Source: Bradyrhizobium macuxiense (GTDB taxonomy: Bacteria > Pseudomonadota > Alphaproteobacteria > Rhizobiales > Xanthobacteraceae). From it: 64,000 bases of DNA. Each line of letters starts with the position of its first letter. The first letter of the stretch is position 1. The position numbers and the translations under genes are program-made. The DNA lies in NCBI RefSeq assembly GCF_007993935.1, contig NZ_VITY01000004.1:1-64000 (forward strand). Direction: 5' to 3'. This document shows positions 37,442-46,326 of this stretch, piece after piece. The notes beneath the pieces are model-generated. The model was not told the origin of the DNA, ran no database searches, and saw nothing but the letters and a program-made list of their open reading frames with translations.

Positions 37442-37819
37442 TTAATCCTCTGCAGGCACCCCGCGCTTCAGCGCGGCGCGCGCGGCTTCGCGGTGGTCCG
37501 GCGTGATGTGGCTGGCCACCATGCGGATCGCGGTTGCAAGCACTGCGGCATCGTCGGTGAAGCCGAGCACCGGCAGCATGTCCGGGATGAAATCGAACGG
37601 CAGGATGAAATAGGCGATCGCGCCGAGCAGCGCCGCCTGCACGTGGCGCGGCGTCTGCCGGTCGAAGGCGCAATAATAGGCGGCCAGCAGATCCTCGGCG
37701 AAGGGCAGGCGCGCCACCACTTTCTTGAACTTGATCCAGAAACGGCGGCGCACGCTTTCGGGGTCCTGCGCCAGCCGGTCGGCAGGCCCAAATCCCACAC
37801 CGTAGTCGCTCGTTGCCAT
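37442..37819 (-). CDS. YkvA family (DUF1232) protein
   Basis: This 125-residue protein contains the DUF1232 core AALLGAIAYFILPFDFIPDMLPVLGFTDDAAVL, a membrane-associated helix with the conserved PxDxIPD motif. The ATG at 37819 has GAGGAA 8 bp upstream; the frame is open further, but without a ribosome site. Function is unknown across the family. Confidence 0.85.
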   Translation of the reverse strand: MATSDYGVGFGPADRLAQDPESVRRRFWIKFKKVVARLPFAEDLLAAYYCAFDRQTPRHVQAALLGAIAYFILPFDFIPDMLPVLGFTDDAAVLATAIRMVASHITPDHREAARAALKRGVPAED

Positions 37820-37911
37820 CGCCAGGGTTCCTCGACGCCGCGACAGTTCGGCGGCGAACGATACGAATCTGGGGATGTCGGCCAACCGGCGCAAGGCTGC
37901 GCGCAACGGGG

Positions 37912-38217
37912 TCAGTTGACCCCGAGCTGCCTTGCGATCGCGTTCATGGCCTTGGCGAGGTCGATATCGCGCTTGGTCACCCCGCCGACGTCATGGGTCG
38001 CCAGCACGACCTCGACCGTCTTGTAGACGTTCTTCCATTCGGGGTGATGGTCGCACTTCTCGGCGACCAAAGCGGCGCGCGCCATGAAGCCGAATGCCTC
38101 GTTGAAGTCCTTGAACACGAAGGTCTTTGCGATCGCCTCGCGTCCGGCCAGCTCCGACCAGCCGGCCAGTTCCCAAAGCGCGGCCTTCCTTGCTTCCGCT
38201 GACAGCTTTTCGACCAT
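37912..38217 (-). CDS. phhB: 4a-hydroxytetrahydrobiopterin dehydratase (pterin carbinolamine dehydratase)
   Basis: This 101-residue protein has the family signature [29 protein letters not shown], with the catalytic His pair. It recycles the pterin cofactor after aromatic amino-acid hydroxylation. GGGAGGG lies upstream of the ATG at 38217. No phenylalanine hydroxylase gene is in the window, so a moonlighting or stand-alone role is possible. Confidence 0.92.
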   Translation of the reverse strand: MVEKLSAEARKAALWELAGWSELAGREAIAKTFVFKDFNEAFGFMARAALVAEKCDHHPEWKNVYKTVEVVLATHDVGGVTKRDIDLAKAMNAIARQLGVN

Positions 38218-38443
38218 GGTAGAACCCTCCCGTCTGGCGCCGACCATAGCCTAACAACCGGCGTCCGGGTGGGATCCATGCCGAAATTAAGGCCGAAATC
38301 GCGTCCTATCGCCGCTGGTAACCATGACGGAGATGTAACATCTGTCCGTTCAGTAATTTGCTACAAACAGAAGATGTATCCCCGTTGGTAGTTTGCGAAA
38401 TTGAGCCCAGACGGTTGTTTGCGAGATCGATGATCCAAGGCCG

Positions 38444-39847
38444 ATGACAGACGGCTCCGCCAGCATATCGCCCAAGCCGTTGCGCTCCGCCAAGCGCCGG
38501 CTGATGTTCGTTTTGATCGCGGGCGCGCTCGCCATCGTCGGCGCGCTGATCGCCGGCTACTATTTCGCGGTGCGTCCGGTGACGCTCAAGATCGCGGTCG
38601 GCCCGGCCAACAGCGATGACCTCAAGGTCGTGCAGGCGCTGGCGCAGGCCTTCAACAACCAGCAGCACACCCAGGTCAAACTCCGACCAGTGCAGACCGA
38701 CGGCGCCACCGCCAGCGCGAAGACGCTGGCCGACGGCAAAGCCGATCTCGCCATCATCCGCGGCGACCTCGAGGTGCCGAAGAATGCGCAGGCGGTCGCG
38801 ACCTTGCGCAAGAACGTGGTGGTGATGTGGGTTCCGCCGGCAAAGGGCAAGGTTCGCAAGTCCGCCAGGATCACCAAGATCGCGCAGCTGGCCGGCCGCA
38901 AGATCGGCGTCGTCGGCCGCACCCCGGCCAATGTCAATCTGCTGAAGCTGATCCTGACGCAATACGGTGTCGATCCGATGAAGGTCGAGATCGTGCAATT
39001 TCCGGCCAATGAGGCGCCGGACGCCATCAAGAACCTGAAGGCCGACGCCTATCTTGCCGTCGGTCCGGCCAACAGCAAGCTCACGATCGACGCGATCACG
39101 GCGTCGACCAAGGACGGCGGCGAGCCGACCTTCCTGGCGATCGACGCGTCCGAGGCGATCGCGCAAAACCATCCGGCCTATGAGGCCGCGGAAATCCCCG
39201 CCGGCTCGCTCGGCTCGGCCGACCGTCCCGACGACGAGGTGAAGACGATCAGCTTCTCCCACCACATCGTCGCGCGAAAGGGCCTGTCGGACGCAACCGT
39301 CGCGGCCTTCACCCGGCAATTGTTCGCGATCCGGCAATCGCTCAAGAACGACTTCCCGCTCGCCGCCAAGATCGAGACGCCCGACACCGACAAGGACGCC
39401 ACCATCCCGGTGCATCCCGGCGCGGCCGCCTTCGTCGACGGCGAGGAAAAGACCTTCCTCGACCGCTACAGCGATTACATCTGGTGGAGCCTGATGGCGT
39501 TCTCGGCAATGGGCTCGGCCGGTGCGTGGTTCGCCGGCTATCTCAAGCAGGACGAGCGCAACACCAACACCTCGCAGCGCGAACGCCTGCTGGAGATGCT
39601 GAAGGCGGCGCGGCAGAGCGATTCGACCGACGAGCTCGACCAGCTGCAGGCGGAGGCCGACGACATCCTGCGCCACACGCTGGACTGCTTCGAGCATGGC
39701 GCGATCGAGGAAGGCACGTTGACCGCGTTCAACATCGCGCTCGAGCAGTTCCACAACGCCGTCGCCGACCGCAAGGCGCTGCTGCTGAGCATGCCGCAGA
39801 ACTTGCAGCGGACCGCGAGCCAGTTTCGGGCTGCGGGCACGGCGTAA
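38444..39847 (+). CDS. TAXI-type TRAP solute-binding protein with a second TM helix and cytoplasmic tail
   Basis: This 467-residue protein has an N-terminal membrane helix (about 20-41), then a periplasmic TAXI solute-binding domain (LKIAVGPANSDDLKVVQALA, KADLAIIRGD, GRKIGVVGRTPANVNLL). A second membrane helix follows (about 346-366, WWSLMAFSAMGSAGAWFAG), and then a helical cytoplasmic tail of about 100 residues. No TRAP permease gene adjoins it. Membrane anchoring at both ends with an intracellular tail suggests ligand sensing more than transport, which is an inference from architecture. Confidence 0.8.
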   Translation: MTDGSASISPKPLRSAKRRLMFVLIAGALAIVGALIAGYYFAVRPVTLKIAVGPANSDDLKVVQALAQAFNNQQHTQVKLRPVQTDGATASAKTLADGKADLAIIRGDLEVPKNAQAVATLRKNVVVMWVPPAKGKVRKSARITKIAQLAGRKIGVVGRTPANVNLLKLILTQYGVDPMKVEIVQFPANEAPDAIKNLKADAYLAVGPANSKLTIDAITASTKDGGEPTFLAIDASEAIAQNHPAYEAAEIPAGSLGSADRPDDEVKTISFSHHIVARKGLSDATVAAFTRQLFAIRQSLKNDFPLAAKIETPDTDKDATIPVHPGAAAFVDGEEKTFLDRYSDYIWWSLMAFSAMGSAGAWFAGYLKQDERNTNTSQRERLLEMLKAARQSDSTDELDQLQAEADDILRHTLDCFEHGAIEEGTLTAFNIALEQFHNAVADRKALLLSMPQNLQRTASQFRAAGTA

Positions 39848-39960
39848 CGGCCCGCTTACCGCAATCTTTCCAGGAGCTCCCTTCGCCTCCTCCGCTTGCG
39901 GATGACTTCGTCCGTTCTCTCATCCGAAAACTTGTGAGGGAGTCAACGGCGGCAGGGTTC

Positions 39961-40122
39961 CCTCCCCCCTTGCGGGGGAGGGTTAGGGAGAGGGGCGCCA
40001 CACAACGCGCTCTTTCCATGCAATTCGATGTCAAGCGGCAGTGCTGCGCAGGCGCCATTCTCCATGCGCATCCCGCCCGGGGCCCTCCCTCTCCCCACCC
40101 TCCCCCGCAAGGGGGGAGGGAG
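39961..40122. repeat. Inverted CCCTCCCCC-TTGCGGGGGAGGG repeat pair
   Basis: Two copies of a GGGGGAGGG / CCCTCCCCC hairpin element (39961-39995 and 40083-40122), inverted relative to each other, surround about 90 bp without a gene. The full 440-bp gap 39848-40287 shows no other feature apart from the presumed phoD promoter. Confidence 0.7.
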
Positions 40123-40287
40123 CCTGACGTGCGTGCTCACCTTACAAACGACGCCGGTGGCAGTCTTCGTACGCACTAAACATCCATCGCGCTGCTTCCT
40201 CCCGCCCTGTAATCCCACCGTCATGGAATTTTTCTAGGTCTTGGCTCGCCCGCGGCGCATTGTCGCTGTGACCTTGAGGAGACCCCC

Positions 40288-41850
40288 ATGACGATCCGGT
40301 TCTCGCGAAATCTCACCCGCCGACGCTTCCTCTCCACCGCGGCTGCGGCCGGTGCCGGCGTGATCGCGATGCCTTATCTGTCGCGCGCGGCCGATCGCCC
40401 CGTGATCACCCATGGCGTGCAGTCCGGCGATGTCGGCGTCGACGGCGGCGTGGTGTGGGCGCGTGCGGACCGGCCGTCGCAGATGATGGTCGAGGTCGCG
40501 ACCACTGAATCATTCAAGGACGCCCACGCGCTGCCGCCGATCACGGCGCTGCCGGAGAGCGACTTCACCGCCAAGATGCTGCTGGAGAACCTGCCCTCCG
40601 GCCAGGACATCTTCTACCGCGTCCGCTTCCGCGACCTCGCCCATATCGACATCGTCGGCGAGCCCGTGGTCGGCCGCTTCCGCACCGCGCCGAGCGACCG
40701 TCGCGACGTCTCCTTCGTATGGGGCGGCGACGTCGCCGGCCAGGGCTGGGGCATCAACCCCGACGACGGCGGCATGATCACCTTCGCCGCGATGAAGAAG
40801 CACAATCCGGATTTCCTGCTGCATTCGGGCGACACCATCTACGCCGACGGCGTGATCCCGGCCGAGGTAAAGCTCCCCGACGGCAAGGTCTGGAAGAACA
40901 TCACGATCCCGGAGAAGGCCAAGGTCGCCGAGACGCTCGACGAATACCGCGCCGCGCACAAGTACAATTTCCTCGACTCCAACCTGCGCGCCTTCAATGC
41001 CGAGGTGCCGATCTTCGTGCAGTGGGACGATCACGAGGTGACCAACAACTGGTCGCTGTCGAAGCAGCTGCCGGCCGCCTACAAGGAGCGCGACATCACC
41101 GTGCTCGCGGCGCGCGCGGCCAAGGCCTTCCACGAGATGTATCCGATGCGCGAGAGCATCGTCGAGCCGGGCCGGGTCTATCGCACGTTGAGCTACGGCC
41201 CGCATCTCGACGTCTTCATGCTCGACGAGCGCAGCTATCGCGGCCCGAACGGTCCGAACCTGCAGGAAAAATATGGCCCCGACGCCTATTTCATCGGGCC
41301 GGACCAGATGGCCTGGCTGAAGCGCGCGCTGCTCAACTCGCGCGCCACCTGGAAGGTGATCGCCTCCGACATGCCGCTGTCGCTGATCGTCTATGACGAT
41401 GCCGCCAACAAGAAGGGCTCGGAGGCGTTCGCGCAGGGTGACGGCCCGGCGCGCGGCCGCGAGCTCGAGATCGCCGACATCCTGCGCTTCATCAAGACCG
41501 CGGGGATCGTCAACACGGTGTGGCTGACCGCCGACGTGCACTACGCGGCGGCGCATTACTACAACCCGAACAAGGCCCAGTTCCAGGAGTTCGATCCGTT
41601 CTGGGAATTCGTCTCCGGCCCGCTGCATGCCGGCACGTTCGGCCCGAACGAGCTCGACAATACGTTCGGTCCCGAGGTGAAGTTCGTCAAGGCGCCGGGC
41701 GAGGCCAACCAGAACCTGCCGCCGTCGGCCGGCATGCAGTTCTTCGGTCACGTCAAGATCGACGGCAAGAGCGGGCAGATGACGGTGAGCCTGCGCGATC
41801 GCGTCGACGCCGAGCTGTGGGCGATCACGCTCGATCCGAAGCCGGTGTAA
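40288..41850 (+). CDS. PhoD-family alkaline phosphatase/phosphodiesterase
   Basis: This 520-residue protein carries a twin-arginine signal (TRRRFLSTAAAAGAG, residues 10-24, cleavage near SRAAD). An N-terminal beta domain precedes a metallophosphoesterase core with VWGGDVAG, LLHSGDTIYADG, QWDDHEV and WLTADVHYAA. PhoD enzymes are Ca/Fe-dependent and act on phosphomono- and diesters outside the inner membrane. GAGGAGA precedes the ATG. Confidence 0.93.
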   Translation: MTIRFSRNLTRRRFLSTAAAAGAGVIAMPYLSRAADRPVITHGVQSGDVGVDGGVVWARADRPSQMMVEVATTESFKDAHALPPITALPESDFTAKMLLENLPSGQDIFYRVRFRDLAHIDIVGEPVVGRFRTAPSDRRDVSFVWGGDVAGQGWGINPDDGGMITFAAMKKHNPDFLLHSGDTIYADGVIPAEVKLPDGKVWKNITIPEKAKVAETLDEYRAAHKYNFLDSNLRAFNAEVPIFVQWDDHEVTNNWSLSKQLPAAYKERDITVLAARAAKAFHEMYPMRESIVEPGRVYRTLSYGPHLDVFMLDERSYRGPNGPNLQEKYGPDAYFIGPDQMAWLKRALLNSRATWKVIASDMPLSLIVYDDAANKKGSEAFAQGDGPARGRELEIADILRFIKTAGIVNTVWLTADVHYAAAHYYNPNKAQFQEFDPFWEFVSGPLHAGTFGPNELDNTFGPEVKFVKAPGEANQNLPPSAGMQFFGHVKIDGKSGQMTVSLRDRVDAELWAITLDPKPV

Positions 41851-42000
41851 ACCGGCCACCGCAGCGAGGGAACCAGACGCCCTGTCCGCGACGCCCTTGC
41901 CGCAAAGCAAGGGCATCGCGATTGACAGGGGATGGACGCGACCTGCCTCTTCCGGTACCGATATCAGAGCCGTTATGCTGGGGGCCCGGAGGGGCGGAGC

Positions 42001-42999
42001 ATGAGGCGCTGCGAGTTCTTTCGCGTGCTCGGTGGCATCGTCGCGAGGTTTCGGCCTCGCCGCTTGATTGTTGTCGCGATCGCCGTGTTCGCGCTGCTGC
42101 CGATCGAAGTCAGCGATGCCGGCTGGCTGCCAGATTTCTTCAAGACCTCGTCCAAGCACGCCAAATCGCCAAAGCGCGCGAAGCCGACAAGGTCGGCCAA
42201 ACTGGCCAAGCACCGCGCGCCGGCAAAGCACCGCGCCACGCGGCTTGCCGCCCTTGGGCCGGTCGCGCTGCCGCCTTCCGTTCTCAGGCCGGCCGCAGGC
42301 AAATGCGATCCCGCGACATTCCGGATCGTTCTCGATGTCGGACATACCGCAGAATCGGAAGGCGCGATCAGCGCCCGCAACGTCGCCGAGTTCGCCTTCA
42401 ACCTGCGCCTCGCGCGGCAGATCGAGGAGACCTTGAAGGCCGAAGGCTTTGCCGAAACCAGGCTGCTGCTGAGCGAGGGCAAAGCAAGACCCAGCCTGTT
42501 CAGGCGCGTCGCCGCCGCCAACAATCTGCACGCGGATCTCTTACTGTCGATCCACCACGACTCCGTGCCCAACAAGATGCTCGAGGACTGGGAATTCGAG
42601 GGCAAGAAGAGCCATTTCAGCGACCGCTTCAGCGGCTACTCCGTGTTCGTCTCCCGGGAGAATCCGGACTTCGGGACGAGCCTGCGGTTCGCCGAACTGG
42701 TCGCGAAGGAAATGAAGGCCCAGGGGCTGCAATATGCCGCGCAGTACAGCCTGCCCATCATGGGTAGCAACCAGCACCCGCTGCTGAACAAGGAAACCGG
42801 CGTCTACAGCTATGATGAGCTGATCGTGCTGCGAAAGACCGCGATGCCCGCCGTCCTGCTGGAGGCCGGCTCGATCATCAACCGGGACGAAGAACTCGCA
42901 ATGGACTCGCCGGAACGCCGCAACAGCATCGCCAGCGGCGTCGCAGTCGCCGTGAAGGAATTCTGCGATCCGCGCTGGGCGCTGCTCGGTCCGCTCTGA
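42001..42999 (+). CDS. N-acetylmuramoyl-L-alanine amidase (Amidase_3)
   Basis: This 332-residue protein has an N-terminal hydrophobic signal (residues 20-37), a Lys/Ala/Arg-rich linker, and an Amidase_3 zinc domain with the ligand/catalytic residues in VLDVGHT, VAEFAFN, SIHHDS and VLLEAGS. It cleaves the bond between muramic acid and peptide in peptidoglycan. The ATG at 42001 follows a GGAGGGGCGGAG stretch. A long insert with WEFEGKKSHFSDRFSGYS lies inside the domain. Confidence 0.9.
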   Translation: MRRCEFFRVLGGIVARFRPRRLIVVAIAVFALLPIEVSDAGWLPDFFKTSSKHAKSPKRAKPTRSAKLAKHRAPAKHRATRLAALGPVALPPSVLRPAAGKCDPATFRIVLDVGHTAESEGAISARNVAEFAFNLRLARQIEETLKAEGFAETRLLLSEGKARPSLFRRVAAANNLHADLLLSIHHDSVPNKMLEDWEFEGKKSHFSDRFSGYSVFVSRENPDFGTSLRFAELVAKEMKAQGLQYAAQYSLPIMGSNQHPLLNKETGVYSYDELIVLRKTAMPAVLLEAGSIINRDEELAMDSPERRNSIASGVAVAVKEFCDPRWALLGPL

Positions 43000-43025
43000 C
43001 GGCCGGGTGATCGGCACTTCCTCGT

Positions 43026-44138
43026 TCAGCCCGGTTTGCCCGCCTTGAGCTCGCTGAGCTTGTCCAGCGCCTGTTCGAACTTGGCGTTGAACAGCCACAT
43101 CGCATCGAGAATTTCGCGGAAGGTCGCGGATGATTTGGCGCGGTCGGTGCGGCCGAACGCGAAGACGCTGTTGTTGCGCAGATATCCCATGATCCTGGGA
43201 TCGGAAATCCTGTAGCCGACGAGGTTGCCTGACTTCAGCGCGGCCCGCGTCGGCGTTGGAATGATCTGGATCAGTTCGAACAGCTTCATTTGATCGATGG
43301 GATCGGGCAGCGCCTTTGCGATCGCCGGGACCTGCGGGAAAATATCCGCGTGCGCGTTCATGAGCGCGTCGCGCACCGCGGTCCAGTGATTGAACCGATG
43401 GTCGAGATTGCCGGCCCGGGCCTCTTCCTTGTCGTCGCGACGGCTCAGCGCAGGATCGAGGGCTGCGATCGCCTCCTTGATGGCGGCCCACTTCTTTCGA
43501 CCGTTGCGATCTTCGGACGGGCCGGTCTGCAGGCTCCCCTTGTAGGTGTTCGAGCGCGCATTTCCCGCATTCTGCTTGCCGTTCGTCTCGGCAAAGAACA
43601 GGCCGAGGCTGATACGGCCCGCGGTGGCGGCAGCAACGGGATCGAGCCCCTTGGCGCGCGCGATCACCGTCGCCAGGTCGACCACGTCCTTGAATGGCGT
43701 ATCGGAGCTTTGCGCGTCGGCGGGCGGCGCCTCCATGACGTCGAACAGCTTCCTGTACTCGTCGAGCAGCGGCTCGTTATCGGCGTCGAAATAGGCCGGA
43801 GGGATTCCGGATCTGCCGGGCTTGCCGATCCTGGATGGGAGCGCATCGGTGAGATCCTTGTAGGCGCTCATCATCTCGACGCGGGCGAGATAGAGCGCCT
43901 GCCCCGGCAGGTCGGGCAGCGGCTGCCTGGAATCGATCTGCGCGCGCCGCTGGCGCAGGATCGAGACGAAGTTCTTCAGCGCATTGTCGTAGGCCTTGAG
44001 CGCGGCCGCTTGCTCGCTCGTGACGGCGGTCGGCTCGGCGATGGCTGGACGCGCCACAGCCGGCGCAAGAAGCAGCCCGAGAGAGAGCGCCGCTGCGCGC
44101 GCAGCGGCAGATGTTGTGATCGCCATCCTGATTGCCAT
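43026..44138 (-). CDS. Uncharacterised secreted protein
   Basis: This 370-residue protein has a signal peptide (ARAAALSLGLLLAPAVARPAIAEP). No domain was recognised with confidence. A central stretch SLGLFFAETNGKQNAGNARS followed by YKGSLQTG loosely recalls the Glu and GxxQ parts of lysozyme-like transglycosylases, but this is only a resemblance. It is convergent with the amidase gene, 26 bp apart. Confidence 0.65.
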   Translation of the reverse strand: MAIRMAITTSAAARAAALSLGLLLAPAVARPAIAEPTAVTSEQAAALKAYDNALKNFVSILRQRRAQIDSRQPLPDLPGQALYLARVEMMSAYKDLTDALPSRIGKPGRSGIPPAYFDADNEPLLDEYRKLFDVMEAPPADAQSSDTPFKDVVDLATVIARAKGLDPVAAATAGRISLGLFFAETNGKQNAGNARSNTYKGSLQTGPSEDRNGRKKWAAIKEAIAALDPALSRRDDKEEARAGNLDHRFNHWTAVRDALMNAHADIFPQVPAIAKALPDPIDQMKLFELIQIIPTPTRAALKSGNLVGYRISDPRIMGYLRNNSVFAFGRTDRAKSSATFREILDAMWLFNAKFEQALDKLSELKAGKPG

Positions 44139-44216
44139 GACAGCTTCCCGGGGCCTGTGCGTCGCCGAATCCGATATTCCGGATCGTAGACTGCGTGGCC
44201 GAAGCCCGGCAATCCG

Positions 44217-44591
44217 TCAAAGCTCGTTTCTCAGCGCAGCTTCGAGCGTCTCGCTCGAACACGGCTTGGTCAGCCGCGGCTTGTCGGCGAGCGATTCCGG
44301 CAGCCTGATGTCAGCGCCGTAACCGGTGACGAATGCGAACGGCACTTTCAGCGCATCGAGCCGCTCGGCGATCGCGAACGTCTTCTCGCCCCTGACGAGG
44401 GCGACGTCGAGCAGCGCGAAATCCGGCGCGCGTTCGGCGATCAGTTCGAGCGCCCGGGCGACGTTCGCGGCGGTGCGCACCGTGCGGGCGCCGAAGCCGA
44501 GGATGGTGTCCTCGAAATAGAGCGAGATGATCGGATCGTCCTCGACGACCAGGACATCACCGGGCATGCCGGCATTGGGAGCAGATTCCAT
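44217..44591 (-). CDS. Single-domain response regulator
   Basis: This 124-residue receiver domain has acidic pocket VVEDD (15-19), phospho-acceptor Asp62 (LLDVALV), Thr/Ser region FVTGYG and conserved Lys in LTKP. It has no output domain, so it likely relays or buffers phosphate, or acts by protein contact. The ATG at 44591 gives the canonical receiver length. It is divergent from the Crp-family gene (199 bp). Confidence 0.88.
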   Translation of the reverse strand: MESAPNAGMPGDVLVVEDDPIISLYFEDTILGFGARTVRTAANVARALELIAERAPDFALLDVALVRGEKTFAIAERLDALKVPFAFVTGYGADIRLPESLADKPRLTKPCSSETLEAALRNEL

Positions 44592-44790
44592 GACGCGGTG
44601 TCCATTTCTTCGATGATGGATGAGAGACCGGATCAGTCCGGCCGGATGGCCCGCGACCGGCGCCCGAAAGCACGCCGGCTGTTCCCGAGATGAAACCCAC
44701 CACAGCGCGAGCCGCCGCGTCTGCTCACTAGTGAACATAAAAGCTGGAACATTTTCAGTATGGTCCGCGTTGGATTTTCAGGATTTTCCA

Positions 44791-45555
44791 ATGATTGCCA
44801 AACGGACCGATTTGGCCGGGACGTGCGACCGGCCATTCAACAATCTCTTGCGCCGGCTGAATGCCGCCGATTACGAGCTGATCGCGCCGCATCTTGCGGT
44901 GGTCGATGCTGATGCGAGTGACCTGCTCTACAATCCCGGCGACGACGTGCAGATCGTGCATTTCCCATGCGGACCGAGCCTTGCGTCCTACATGGTGGCC
45001 AACGAGGACGGACGCGATGTCGAGACCATCCTGGTCGGCCGCGAGGGTGCCGTCGGCGGCATCGTCAGCCAGGGATTCCTGCCGGCCTATACCCGCATCA
45101 CCGTCAAGTTCGGCGGCCCGTTCGTGCGGCTGCCGATCAGCAGGCTCGACGCCGCCAAGCTGAAGTCGATCTCGGTGCGCAACATCTTCGCGCGCTATGC
45201 CGACTGCATGCTGGCGCAGATCTTCCAGTCGACCGCCTGCAATGCGATCCACTCGATCGAGCAGCGCGCCGCAAAATGGATCATCTCGGCGATGGAGCGC
45301 ACCAACGGCAACGGCGTGGTGCCGCTCACGCACGAGCAGCTCTCGACCTTGCTCGGCGTCGGCCGCAGCTACACCAGCCGGATGATCCAGAGCTTCAAGG
45401 CGGAAGGCGTGCTGGACACCCGCCGCGGCGCGATCGTGATCCGCGACCCGGACAAGCTCAAGCTGCGCTCCTGCTTGTGCAACGAGGCGGTGAAGGATCA
45501 CTTCGAGGAAGTGCTGCGCGGGGTCTATCCAAGCGAGGACAACCCGGCGAACTAG
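44791..45555 (+). CDS. Crp/Fnr-family transcriptional regulator
   Basis: This 254-residue protein has a cyclic-nucleotide-binding-like beta-barrel (LLYNPGDDVQIVHFPCGP) and a C-terminal winged HTH (LTHEQLSTLLGVGRSYTSRMIQSFKAEG, VLDTRRGAIVIRD). It lacks the N-terminal Cys cluster of Fnr. It reads in the same direction as the Lgt-like/radical SAM operon starting 51 bp downstream and might belong to or control it. Confidence 0.87.
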   Translation: MIAKRTDLAGTCDRPFNNLLRRLNAADYELIAPHLAVVDADASDLLYNPGDDVQIVHFPCGPSLASYMVANEDGRDVETILVGREGAVGGIVSQGFLPAYTRITVKFGGPFVRLPISRLDAAKLKSISVRNIFARYADCMLAQIFQSTACNAIHSIEQRAAKWIISAMERTNGNGVVPLTHEQLSTLLGVGRSYTSRMIQSFKAEGVLDTRRGAIVIRDPDKLKLRSCLCNEAVKDHFEEVLRGVYPSEDNPAN

Positions 45556-45606
45556 ACGGCTCCAAGCCGCTATCGCGGACCGCGAAAATAACGCTACACT
45601 CGCCTC

Positions 45607-46326
45607 ATGAGCGGGGCTGAACTTCACGCCGTCTTCGACGTCGCAGCATGGGGCGCGGCCGCGGCCGCCATTTGGTGGCTGTCGCGCATACGCGGGCTGC
45701 AATTCCCGCGGCAATCCTTCGAGCTGCCCTACATCGCCGTGCTGGTGTTCGGCGCCGGCATCGGCGCCTACATCTTCGGCACGCTGAACCTGTGGTTCTC
45801 GGGCATGCCCGGCATCGCCCGCTCGGTCGAGGGCGCGCTGGCCGGCGGCATCGTCGCGATCGAGCTCTACAAATGGCTGCACGGCATCTCGCTGCGCACC
45901 GGGGCACGGTTCGCGCTGCCGCTTGCGATCGGCGTCGCGGTCGGCCGGCTCGGCTGCTATTTCGCGGGGCTCGAGGATTTCACCTACGGCACGCCGACCA
46001 CGCTGCCCTGGGGCCATGATTTCGGCGACGGCGTGCTGCGCCATCCGGTGCAGCTCTATGAAAGCCTCGCGATGGCGGCGTTCGCGGTCTTCTACGTCTG
46101 GGCCGTATTGAACCGCAACGCCGCTATCATCACCAATGGATTCTACCTCGTGCTGTTCTACTACGGCCTGCAACGCTTCGTCTGGGAGTTCATCAAGCCC
46201 TACGGCGCGCTGATCGGTCCGTTCTCACTGTTCCACCTGCTGTCGCTGTTTGTCATGGTCTATGCCGCCGTCATGCTCGCGACGGCGCCGAATGTGAGTG
46301 TGAAGCATGAACGCGCCGCTGCGTAA
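45607..46326 (+). CDS. Lgt-like membrane protein (prolipoprotein diacylglyceryl transferase family), divergent
   Basis: This 239-residue protein has about seven hydrophobic segments. It shares the Lgt-family core GRLGCYFAGLEDFTYGTPT...LPWG and RHPVQLYESL. It seems to lack the catalytic HGG box (RSVEGALAGG instead) and the Asn/Glu signature of true Lgt, so it may bind or modify a lipid other than prolipoprotein. Its last 20 bp overlap the radical SAM gene, showing tight coupling. Confidence 0.78.
   Translation: MSGAELHAVFDVAAWGAAAAAIWWLSRIRGLQFPRQSFELPYIAVLVFGAGIGAYIFGTLNLWFSGMPGIARSVEGALAGGIVAIELYKWLHGISLRTGARFALPLAIGVAVGRLGCYFAGLEDFTYGTPTTLPWGHDFGDGVLRHPVQLYESLAMAAFAVFYVWAVLNRNAAIITNGFYLVLFYYGLQRFVWEFIKPYGALIGPFSLFHLLSLFVMVYAAVMLATAPNVSVKHERAAA

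Noticed and set aside
39961..40122. Possible CRISPR or tandem array
   Set aside because: There are only two inverted copies of a G-rich hairpin, with no regular spacers. No CRISPR array was seen anywhere in the window.
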